Positions 1 through 5,422 of a stretch of DNA of 5,422 bases are shown one piece after another. Position numbers and translations under genes: made by a program. The notes beneath the pieces are model-generated. The model saw only the letters and a list, made by a program, of their open reading frames with translations. It did no database searches and had not been told where the DNA came from. The stretch comes from Sphingomonas sp. (GTDB lineage Bacteria; Pseudomonadota; Alphaproteobacteria; Sphingomonadales; Sphingomonadaceae), in assembly GCA_013812805.1 (NCBI GenBank), contig JACCSV010000152.1, positions 1 through 5,422 of the forward strand, written 5' to 3'. Position 1 is the first letter of the stretch, and every line of letters begins with the position of its first letter.

Positions 1-1
1 C

Positions 2-40
2 CGGCTGGCGGGCGAGAAAAGGCTGCTGCCCTCCGCCTGA
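2..40 (+). CDS. Possible 3' end of an upstream gene (partial)
   Basis: The frame starting at base 2 is open from the window edge and reads RLAGEKRLLPSA before a TGA at 38-40. Twelve codons are too few to identify a family. The composition is plausible for a protein C-terminus, and a 3' end here would leave a normal 43-bp gap before the ATG at 84. The other two plus-strand frames are also open across this stretch, so the choice of frame is a guess based on its ending before the next gene. Confidence 0.25.
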   Translation, partial: RLAGEKRLLPSA

Positions 41-44
41 GGGC
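28..44 (+). terminator. Short GC hairpin, weak terminator candidate
   Basis: GCCCTC at 28-33 is perfectly complementary to GAGGGC at 39-44 across a 5-base loop. The hairpin overlaps the TGA at 38-40 that may end the upstream gene. No run of T follows (the next bases are TGGCAAACTCT), so it lacks half of an intrinsic terminator. A 6-bp GC stem can arise by chance in DNA of this composition. Confidence 0.2.
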
Positions 45-83
45 TGGCAAACTCTGCGCTCCTGGAATAGCCTGCCCGTCTCG

Positions 84-191
84 ATGCGCAGGCGTTTCAC
101 GATTCTCGCCCTAGCGGCAGCACTGCAATTGACGGCGTCGCGCAAGCGGTCGCTGGGCAGACCATTCCGCTTGAGCATTTGCCGGCGTTGA
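84..191 (+). pseudogene. Out-of-frame signal-peptide segment of the adjacent esterase
   Basis: An ATG at 84 opens a 35-codon frame ending at TGA 189-191. Its first 19 residues, MRRRFTILALAAALQLTAS, are a textbook Sec signal peptide start: an arginine-rich n-region, then an Ala/Leu hydrophobic core. After about base 140 the frame turns basic and meaningless (RKRSLGR), while the esterase frame at the same place reads AQAVAGQTIPLEHLPALKG. Adding one base at 140/141 (TCGCG to TCGGCG) joins them as ...LTASAQA then VAGQTIP, which gives an AxA signal peptidase I site. The restored protein would be about 274 residues. The Shine-Dalgarno is poor: GGAA at 64-67 lies 16 bases from the ATG. The cause is either a real one-base deletion or a sequencing error. 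Confidence 0.6.
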
Positions 192-907
192 AAGGCGACT
201 ATTTCCCGCTTGCCTCTACCGCGACTGGGACGACTTACCACATCTACATCCGATATCCCCTAGGCTATGCCGACAAGCCTGCCGAGCGCTACCCGATCGT
301 CTACTTGCTCGACGGAGATTCTGCCTTCCCGCTGCTCGCGGCCCAGCACCTGTTCCTGACGATCGACGACAAGCTCCCGGAAGCGGTAGTCGTCGGCATT
401 GCCTACGGCTCGTTCGATTCTGCGGTAAACCGGCGTGACGTGGACTTCGGTCCCCGCGCGGCCGACTTCAGCCGCTTCCTGTCTGCCGAACTGATCCCGG
501 CCGTGGAGAGACGTGTCCGTGCCGATCCCGCGCGGCGCATCCTGGTGGGGCAATCGTATGGAGGCTCATTCGTCCTTTATTCCGCGCTGACCGAGCCCGA
601 TCTGTTCTGGGCCCGCATCGCCAGCAACCCTTCGTTCCGGCTACGCCAGGACATCTGGAACGACGCCGCGCCAGCCCAGCGTAAAGACCTGCGGATGTTC
701 GTCATCAGCGGAACCGAGAATGCAGCGGACGCGCGGCAAAAAGCGCTCGAGTGGAGCAAATCCTGGACCGGGCGCAAGCCGCCGTGGAACGTCGAACAGA
801 TCGACATCGCCGGCGGGACACACTCTGCCGATATTCCCAACGCCTACCGCGCCGCGCTCCGCAGGTTATTTGGCTGGTCGCCCGCTCGCGCAGCCAACGC
901 GCACTAA
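179..907 (+). CDS. Putative esterase, alpha/beta-hydrolase fold (PF00756-like), signal peptide frameshifted
   Basis: This frame encodes the body of an alpha/beta hydrolase resembling the putative esterase group that includes esterase D and the siderophore esterases Fes/IroE. Visible landmarks, counted from the TTG at 179, are YLLDGD (42-47, the oxyanion-hole strand and turn), the nucleophile elbow GQSYGG with Ser126 at its centre, SGTEN (177-181, where the acid residue is expected, probably Glu180), and GGTHSADIP with His215 as the probable catalytic His. The triad therefore looks complete. The natural substrate cannot be read from sequence; a siderophore or another small ester is possible. 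TTG at 179 is only the first usable start codon in this frame. It has no Shine-Dalgarno, and the frame stays open back to 71 without ATG or GTG. The natural start is more likely ATG 84 in another frame, which would make the enzyme exported to the periplasm or outside. As written, the gene is probably inactive or mis-sequenced. Its stop overlaps the convergent BrkB gene by 4 bp. Confidence 0.8.
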   Translation: MPALKGDYFPLASTATGTTYHIYIRYPLGYADKPAERYPIVYLLDGDSAFPLLAAQHLFLTIDDKLPEAVVVGIAYGSFDSAVNRRDVDFGPRAADFSRFLSAELIPAVERRVRADPARRILVGQSYGGSFVLYSALTEPDLFWARIASNPSFRLRQDIWNDAAPAQRKDLRMFVISGTENAADARQKALEWSKSWTGRKPPWNVEQIDIAGGTHSADIPNAYRAALRRLFGWSPARAANAH

Positions 908-1929
908 TCCTCGCTGTCGAGGGTTGGCGCGTCGGGCGTCGCGTCCGCCATCGACGGCGCGTCCCTGCGATCCGGCTGATCATTCTCGGCAACATTGTCC
1001 GCCGCCCAAGCCCCGCGCTTCCCAATCGGCTGGGGCCGGCCGGTGGTGCTGTCCACGGCCGTCTGGTGCTCGATCTCGCTGTTCAGCTCGGCGCCGAAAA
1101 TCAGTGCATAGGCGGACAGGTAAATCCACGTCAGGAGCACGATGATCGTGCCCAGCGAGCCGTAGGTCGCATTATAGTCGGTGACCCGAGTGACGTAGAA
1201 GCTGAACAACAAGGTGAGAAGCAGCCAAGAGATCGCCGCAAACAACGAGCCGGGCGTGATCCACCGCCAGCGGGGGTCCTCCCGCGACGGCGCGAAGCGG
1301 TAAAGCGCCGCGGCAACGCCGGCTGCAGCAATCGTCAGCCCCGTATAGCCCGCGAGCTTGGCCACCATCACCAGCACTGGCGAGGCGTCCGGGGCAAGGT
1401 TCCCGAGCACCGCCAGCGTCGTCGTGCCAACCAATGCAGCAACGGCGGCGATCACCGCTGCAACCGTCATGATCGTTGCCGCCAGGTAGAAACGCCCGAG
1501 CGTGCGCTTTTCCTTCTCCTCATAGGCAATGTTGAGCGCGGTGATGATCGCGCCCGCGCCATTAGTTCCGCCGTAAAGCGCAACCAGCAGCGCCACCAAA
1601 ATTCCGAAGCCCTTGGTTTCGCGGGTCGCCTTTACTGCAGCGATTAGCTGCTCGGCGATCAGCCTCGCGACGTCAGGCGGCAGGATCGTTGTCAACGTCC
1701 GCACGTTGTCGACCACCGTCTCCGGCTCCGCCATCAGACCATAGAGCATGACGACGATCCCGAGCAGCGGAACCAGCGCCAGGAAGCCGTAATACGTCAC
1801 CCCGGCAGCGACGAGTCCGACATTGTCCTGCCAGGTGCGGATCCAGGTTCGCTTGGCGATGTCCTTCCAGGCGCCGAGCGGCATTTGCCATGGCGAGGTC
1901 GCATCGTACCCGCGATGGGTGCCGGACAT
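904..1929 (-). CDS. YihY/BrkB family inner-membrane protein (second gene of pair)
   Basis: This is a 341-residue polytopic membrane protein of the YihY/virulence factor BrkB family. The family's biochemical function is not settled. E. coli YihY was once called RNase BN, but that activity belongs to another protein, so a ribonuclease label should not be used. The N-terminus is cytoplasmic-looking with SPWQMP (12-17). Hydrophobic segments follow at roughly 39-65, 107-131, 147-175, 184-210, 224-247 and 258-283. Family-type motifs are ALNIAYEE (131-138), the ITPGS turn (224-228), YNATYGSLG (252-260) and GAELNSEIEHQT (279-290). A hydrophilic, acidic tail carrying RGAWAADNVAE (305-315) ends the protein. 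The ATG at 1929 has AAGGA at 1943-1939 on the minus strand, 9 bases upstream and inside the end of the preceding gene. The 6-bp gap implies co-transcription and probably translational coupling. The stop TAG overlaps the convergent esterase stop. Confidence 0.9.
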   Translation of the reverse strand: MSGTHRGYDATSPWQMPLGAWKDIAKRTWIRTWQDNVGLVAAGVTYYGFLALVPLLGIVVMLYGLMAEPETVVDNVRTLTTILPPDVARLIAEQLIAAVKATRETKGFGILVALLVALYGGTNGAGAIITALNIAYEEKEKRTLGRFYLAATIMTVAAVIAAVAALVGTTTLAVLGNLAPDASPVLVMVAKLAGYTGLTIAAAGVAAALYRFAPSREDPRWRWITPGSLFAAISWLLLTLLFSFYVTRVTDYNATYGSLGTIIVLLTWIYLSAYALIFGAELNSEIEHQTAVDSTTGRPQPIGKRGAWAADNVAENDQPDRRDAPSMADATPDAPTLDSED

Positions 1930-1935
1930 GCGCAG

Positions 1936-3183
1936 CTATCCTTTCCGCGCCATCAGGGAGAGCCCGGCGGCGGAGAGCAGGAGGGCCGCACCGCTGGCTT
2001 CCGACCCCCGCCGCCGAAGCCGAGCCAGACCCACGGTCGCGAGAACCGACGACATCATGCCGACCTTGCGAAGTCCGGCCACCCGCCCCGCCCGCGCGGT
2101 CACCCGGGACGCGACGTACGTCCGCTCCGACTGGGCCGGCACGGCGGCGGGATCGTGGACGGGGTTGCCGGTTGTCGCCGGTGCCGTCGCCCGAGGCTCC
2201 GCTTCCGCGCCCGCAGCGCCACCGGCGACATTGTCCGCAGCCCAGGCGCCGCGGTCGCCGAGCGGCTGCTCGGCGCCTTTGGTGGTATCCCTCGTCGTCT
2301 GATGCTCGAGCTCCGAGTTGAGCTCGGCACCCAGCAGCAGGACGTAACTCGACAGATACAGCCAGGTAAGCAGCACCACGACCGCGCTCAGGGACCCGTA
2401 GGTGGCACCGTAGCTGCCGAATTGAGAAACGTAGAAGCCGAACGCGAGGGTCAGCAGGATCCACACCACCGCGAAAAACAGGGTGCCCGGTGTAATCCAC
2501 GTCCACTTTGCCCGGTCGCGCGACGGGCCGTAGCGGTACATGCTCGCCGCCGCCGCTGCGGCGACTGCACCCAGCAGCGCGAAGGTCAGCGCCTTGCCTA
2601 GGACCATCCCAACCGTGCCGAGGCCGGGCAGAAGGTGCTCGAGCGCTGCAAGGAGGCCGATTGCGACCCCGCCGAGAAGCGCCATCGCTACTGCCGCCGC
2701 CGTCATCGCAAGCGACAGAAGCGTAACCCGGACGAAGCCCCGTTTCTCTTCCTCTTCGTAGGCGATGTTGAGCGCGGTAATGATCGAGCTTGCCGCGTTA
2801 CGCGCGCCCCACAAGGCCACGGCAATCGCCAGCAACAGGCCAAGGCCCTTCTTTTCGCCGCTGGTGCTGACGACGTTGAGCAATTGCTCGCCGATCAGAC
2901 GCGCGACCTCCGCCGGGAGCATGCCGGTCAGCGAATCGGCATGACTGACGACGGTCTGCGGGTCCGCCGCAAGGCCGTAGGTGAGGATGATCGCACCCAT
3001 CATCGGCACCATCGCCAGGAATCCGTAAAAAGCGACTCCCGCAGCGACGACGCTGACATTGTCCTGCGACGATTGGCGCCAGGTGCGAAGCAGCACCTCC
3101 TTCCACGCGGTCATCGGCATCTGCCACGGTGAGCTTGCCTGGCGTCCCGCTTCGCCAGCATCGGTATGTTGAGTTTCTGTCAT
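1936..3183 (-). CDS. YihY/BrkB family inner-membrane protein with long C-terminal extension (first gene of pair)
   Basis: This 415-residue protein is a paralogue of the next gene downstream and shares its architecture: SPWQMP (18-23), a first membrane segment around 43-72, further hydrophobic stretches near 114-138, 152-182, 192-214, 229-252 and 262-286, ALNIAYEE (137-144), ITPGT (230-234), YGATYGSLS (258-266), GAELNSELEHQT (285-296) and RGAWAADNVA (311-320). Molecular function is unknown for the family. Unlike its partner it continues for about 95 residues after the shared motif. That part is first an Ala/Pro/Glu-rich linker (321-350), then a basic segment with two short hydrophobic stretches (about 372-388 and 396-411) split by RLRRRGSE, ending MARKG. 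The ATG at 3183 has no clear Shine-Dalgarno. It is preferred because the distance to SPWQMP matches the paralogue (17 against 11 residues), and a candidate promoter lies so close that the transcript could be nearly leaderless. Confidence 0.9.
   Translation of the reverse strand: MTETQHTDAGEAGRQASSPWQMPMTAWKEVLLRTWRQSSQDNVSVVAAGVAFYGFLAMVPMMGAIILTYGLAADPQTVVSHADSLTGMLPAEVARLIGEQLLNVVSTSGEKKGLGLLLAIAVALWGARNAASSIITALNIAYEEEEKRGFVRVTLLSLAMTAAAVAMALLGGVAIGLLAALEHLLPGLGTVGMVLGKALTFALLGAVAAAAAASMYRYGPSRDRAKWTWITPGTLFFAVVWILLTLAFGFYVSQFGSYGATYGSLSAVVVLLTWLYLSSYVLLLGAELNSELEHQTTRDTTKGAEQPLGDRGAWAADNVAGGAAGAEAEPRATAPATTGNPVHDPAAVPAQSERTYVASRVTARAGRVAGLRKVGMMSSVLATVGLARLRRRGSEASGAALLLSAAGLSLMARKG
1939..1943 (-). 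promoter_or_regulatory. Shine-Dalgarno AAGGA for the second BrkB gene
   Basis: On the minus strand AAGGA lies 9 bases before the ATG at 1929, within the context GGAAAGGATAG. It overlaps the stop codon region of the first BrkB gene (TAG at 1938-1936), the usual layout for translational coupling in an operon. Confidence 0.6.
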
Positions 3184-3193
3184 GCGCCATCAA

Positions 3194-3217
3194 AACGCAG
3201 GCCACCGTGCACGTTCC
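3194..3217 (-). promoter_or_regulatory. Candidate EcfG-type (general stress sigma factor) promoter for the BrkB pair
   Basis: On the minus strand GGAAC (3217-3213) is followed after 15 bases by CGTT (3197-3194). This resembles the alphaproteobacterial EcfG/SigT pattern of GGAAC, about 16-17 bases, then CGTT; the spacing here is at or just under the short end. The -10-like box ends 10 bases before the ATG at 3183, so transcription would start only a few bases before the start codon, in keeping with the missing Shine-Dalgarno. The spacer contains the palindrome CGTGCACG (3206-3213). One match in a 171-bp region is suggestive only. Confidence 0.35.
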
Positions 3218-3342
3218 ATCGACTTGCGCGCCGACGAGCGAATAACCCCTCTTGCCAACCGCTGAAAACAGGCGGACGTTGCTCGTTTCGGTGCGCTTGT
3301 ACGCGCCTGGTTCGCGACTCGCGCGCCCGCTGACACGGACGC

Positions 3343-3348
3343 AAGGAG
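3343..3348 (+). promoter_or_regulatory. Strong Shine-Dalgarno AAGGAG for the EF-G paralogue
   Basis: AAGGAG lies 6 bases upstream of the ATG at 3355. This fixes the start codon, and the P-loop then falls at the usual distance from the N-terminus. Confidence 0.85.
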
Positions 3349-3354
3349 AGTCGC

Positions 3355-5382
3355 ATGCCCGGGATTGCCAACGGTACTCGAGTGATCGCGCTGGTCGGAC
3401 CGGCCGGCGCGGGAAAGACCAGCGTTGCCGAAGCGATGCTGTTTGCGGCCGGTGCCACCGATCGCCACGGCTCGCCGGCCAACGGCACCAGCATTGGCGA
3501 CAGCAGCCCGGAATCGCGCTCGCGCGGAGGCTCGACCGAGCTCAACCTCTACAATTTCGACTATCTCGACGACCGCTTCGCGCTGATCGACTGCCCCGGC
3601 TCGATCGGTTTCGCCGCCGACGGTGCACGCGCGATCGCCGTTGCCGACATGGCGATTGTCGTCGTCGACCCCGATTCGGCCCGCGCCCCGCTGGCGGCGC
3701 CGGCGCTGCGAATGCTCGACGAACTCGGCATTCCGCACCTGATCTTCGTCAACCGGATCGACCAGGCCCACGGGCGGATCCGCGATCTCCTGTCCGCGCT
3801 TCAGCCGATGAGCGTCTCGCCGCTGATCGCCCGGCAGATCCCGATCCGCGAAGGCGACAAGGTCACCGGGTTCGTCGATCTGGCCCTCGAACGCGCCTTT
3901 CATTACCTCCCCGGCAAGGACAGCGAACAGATCGAAATCCCCTCCGAGCTGCAAGAGCGCGAGACCCAGGCGCGCACTCAGATGCTCGAGCAACTGGCCG
4001 ACCATGACGACGAGCTGCTGGAGCAGTTGCTGATGGACCAGACGCCGGAGCAGGACCGGATCCTGAAGGACCTTGCCCGCGAAACCAGCGAGAGCCTCGG
4101 CGTCCCTGTCCTGTTCGGCTCCGGCGGCAGTGGCTGGGGCATCGGCCGCTTGCTCAAGGCGCTGCGCCACGAAGCGCCCGGCCCGCAAGGCAGCGCCGAC
4201 CGGCTCGGGGTCAACAATCCCGCGCTTTACGCGTTCAAGGTCAACAACGGCGGTTCGATCGGCCGTCTGGCGCTGGCCCGGGTCCTGGGCGGACGGATCA
4301 GCGAGGGTTCTGAGCTAAAAACGGCTAGCGGCGAAACGACCCGGCTCGGCACGCTCTTCACCGTTCAGGGCGAAAAGACGCAAAAAGTTTCGGAGGCCAG
4401 GGACGGCGACATCGTCGCCATCGCCAAGGTCGAAGGGGTCAAGGCGGGCGAGTGGCTGAGCACCGCCGCCGCGCCGCCGCCGGTGGAAATCAGCTATCCG
4501 CCGCGCAATTGCGCCTTCGCGATCGAGCCGGCCGACCGCAAGGACGACGTCCGTCTGTCGGGCGCCTTGCACAAGCTGCTCGAGGAGGATCCCTCGCTTG
4601 CGCTCGAGCAGGACGACGAAGCCCACGAGATGCGGCTCAAGGGTGTCAACGACGAACATCTCAACACCGTCCTCGCCCGCCTCAAGCGCCGTTACGGGGT
4701 GGAGGTGAAATCGCGCCCGCCGAGCATCGGGTATCGCGAATCCATCCGCCGTTCGGTCACGCAAAAGGGCCGCCACAAGAAACAGTCAGGCGGCCACGGC
4801 CAATTCGGCGACGTCATCATCGAAGTGAAACCGCTGCCCCGGGGAGCGGGCTTCCAGTTCAAGGAATCGATTTCCGGCGGGGCGATCCCCCGTCAGTGGT
4901 TCCCCGCCGTCGAGCAAGGGGTCCGCGACGCCATGGTCAAGGGCCCATTCGGTTTCCCGGTGGTCGACGTCGCAGTCAATCTGATCGACGGCAGCTACCA
5001 CAGCGTCGACAGCTCAGAGCTTGCCTTCCGCCTGGCCGGGCGGCTGGCGATGTTGGAAGCGCTCGCGGCCGCCTCCCCGCACCTGCTGGAGCCGGTGCAC
5101 CGGCTGACCGTCGTCTGCCCGTCAAGCGCAACCAGCCGGGTCAGCTCCGCCGTCGCCAGCCGGCGCGGACAGATGCTTGGGATGGGCCCGCGCGACGGCT
5201 GGACGGGTTGGGACCGGGTTGAAGCCCTGATCCCGGAAACGGAACTGACTGGTCTCGAAGCGGAGCTTCGCTCGCAAAGCCAGGGGCTGGCCAGCTACGA
5301 AGCCGAGTTCGACCATCTCGCCGAGCTCAATGGCACGCTGGCCGATAAGGTGGTTCAGCAGCGGACGCCCGAATTGGCCTGA
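3355..5382 (+). CDS. Elongation factor G paralogue (EF-G2/FusA2-like translational GTPase)
   Basis: This 675-residue protein has all five EF-G domains: G domain (about 1-275), domain II (about 285-370), III (385-455), IV (458-575) and V (578-670). The P-loop GPAGAGKT (15-22) is intact. Other GTPase motifs diverge. The switch I region reads SRGGST (56-61) rather than RGIT. Switch II is DCPGS (79-83), so the catalytic His of DTPGH is Ser83. The base-recognition motif is NRID (133-136), and the G5 region is GSGGSG (255-260). Domain IV keeps HKKQSGGHGQFG (474-485) and the tip motif GSYHSVDSSELAFR with His549, matching the His that canonical EF-G uses at the decoding site. Domain V keeps the SRRGQMLGM signature (602-610). 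Housekeeping EF-G is about 690-700 residues and sits with rpsL, rpsG and tuf; none of these is here, so this is the second copy. In mycobacteria EF-G2 has been reported to bind GTP but lack ribosome-dependent GTPase activity. Whether this protein translocates, recycles ribosomes or does something else is unknown. Confidence 0.9.
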   Translation: MPGIANGTRVIALVGPAGAGKTSVAEAMLFAAGATDRHGSPANGTSIGDSSPESRSRGGSTELNLYNFDYLDDRFALIDCPGSIGFAADGARAIAVADMAIVVVDPDSARAPLAAPALRMLDELGIPHLIFVNRIDQAHGRIRDLLSALQPMSVSPLIARQIPIREGDKVTGFVDLALERAFHYLPGKDSEQIEIPSELQERETQARTQMLEQLADHDDELLEQLLMDQTPEQDRILKDLARETSESLGVPVLFGSGGSGWGIGRLLKALRHEAPGPQGSADRLGVNNPALYAFKVNNGGSIGRLALARVLGGRISEGSELKTASGETTRLGTLFTVQGEKTQKVSEARDGDIVAIAKVEGVKAGEWLSTAAAPPPVEISYPPRNCAFAIEPADRKDDVRLSGALHKLLEEDPSLALEQDDEAHEMRLKGVNDEHLNTVLARLKRRYGVEVKSRPPSIGYRESIRRSVTQKGRHKKQSGGHGQFGDVIIEVKPLPRGAGFQFKESISGGAIPRQWFPAVEQGVRDAMVKGPFGFPVVDVAVNLIDGSYHSVDSSELAFRLAGRLAMLEALAAASPHLLEPVHRLTVVCPSSATSRVSSAVASRRGQMLGMGPRDGWTGWDRVEALIPETELTGLEAELRSQSQGLASYEAEFDHLAELNGTLADKVVQQRTPELA

Positions 5383-5391
5383 CCCGCTCCG

Positions 5392-5421
5392 TCACTGCAG
5401 CGAGTCGAGGATGGCGACTGG
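5392..5421 (-). CDS. Possible 3' end of a convergent gene (partial)
   Basis: Read on the minus strand from 5421, one frame gives PVAILDSLQ followed by TGA at 5394-5392. It would converge on the EF-G paralogue with 9 bases between the stop codons. Nine residues do not identify a family. The call rests on protein-like composition and on the tight convergent spacing also seen at 904-907. Confidence 0.35.
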   Translation of the reverse strand, partial: PVAILDSLQ

Positions 5422-5422
5422 C

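Larger units (their letters stand above)
3184..3354. other. Divergent intergenic region
   Basis: These 171 bases separate the start codons of the leftward BrkB operon and the rightward EF-G paralogue, so promoters for both should lie here. The leftward candidate is annotated separately. For the rightward gene I see no convincing -35/-10 pair; TTGCCA at 3252-3257 is a possible -35, but no good -10 follows at 16-18 bases. No riboswitch-like or RNA gene structure is recognisable. Confidence 0.6.

Noticed and set aside
1..100. Possible divergent minus-strand gene starting with GTG at 100 and running off the left edge
   Set aside because: The frame is open, but its product (MKRLRIETGRLFQERR...) has no recognisable feature and the region is explained better by the end of an upstream gene plus the esterase start.
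751..1647. 298-codon open frame on the plus strand opposite the second BrkB gene
   Set aside because: It is antisense to a well-supported membrane protein and has an Arg/Gln/Gly-rich, low-hydrophobicity composition with no motifs, typical of a shadow frame in GC-rich DNA.
1673..2506. 277-codon minus-strand frame spanning the junction of the two BrkB genes
   Set aside because: It is in a shifted frame over both real genes and is Arg/Gly/Ala-rich without domain features. The true frames have clear motifs, and the downstream gene has a Shine-Dalgarno.
1533..2787. Similar sequence around 1533-1560 and 2759-2787 as a direct repeat
   Set aside because: Both encode the conserved ALNIAYEE motif of the two paralogues in the same frame, so the similarity reflects shared protein ancestry.
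3206..3213. 8-bp palindrome CGTGCACG as an operator
   Set aside because: It is too short, with no extended symmetry or second copy nearby; such palindromes are common in GC-rich DNA.
3252..4007. 251-codon plus-strand frame overlapping the start of the EF-G paralogue
   Set aside because: It is an Arg/Pro-rich out-of-frame reading with no good ribosome binding site. The EF-G start has a strong AAGGAG.
3190..4188. 332-codon minus-strand frame opposite the EF-G G domain
   Set aside because: The plus-strand frame encodes unmistakable EF-G motifs. The antisense frame has shadow-like composition and also crosses the intergenic region.

Overview
The window is a GC-rich (roughly two-thirds G+C), densely coding bacterial chromosome segment. 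The codon use, the high GC, the EF-G2-type paralogue and a candidate EcfG-like promoter all fit an alphaproteobacterium, and a sphingomonad is my best guess. That placement is an inference from style and family resemblance, not from a marker gene.

Layout: (1) Positions 1-83 hold what may be the last codons of an upstream plus-strand gene, ending in a small GC hairpin. (2) Positions 84-907 (+) hold a putative secreted esterase of the alpha/beta-hydrolase fold. Its signal peptide is in a different reading frame from its body, so the gene has lost about one base near position 140 or the sequence contains an error there. (3) Positions 904-3183 (-) hold two tandem paralogues of the YihY/BrkB inner-membrane family, 6 bp apart and probably one operon. 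The last gene of the pair converges on the esterase with a 4-bp overlap of the stop codons. (4) Positions 3184-3354 are a divergent intergenic region with a strong Shine-Dalgarno for the rightward gene and a GGAAC...CGTT promoter candidate for the leftward operon. (5) Positions 3355-5382 (+) hold a full-length paralogue of translation elongation factor G. Its GTPase motifs are altered: the switch II catalytic His is replaced by Ser, and NKxD has become NRID. The domain IV tip is well kept. (6) The last 31 bases look like the 3' end of a convergent minus-strand gene.

The genes do not form an obvious single pathway. The best-supported link is the divergent arrangement of the BrkB pair and the EF-G paralogue; a stress-regulated envelope operon is possible if the EcfG-like promoter is real. 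I see no mobile element, CRISPR array, RNA gene or clear novel system. The points most worth checking are the displaced esterase signal peptide, the degenerate EF-G GTPase centre and the candidate general-stress promoter with an almost leaderless start.
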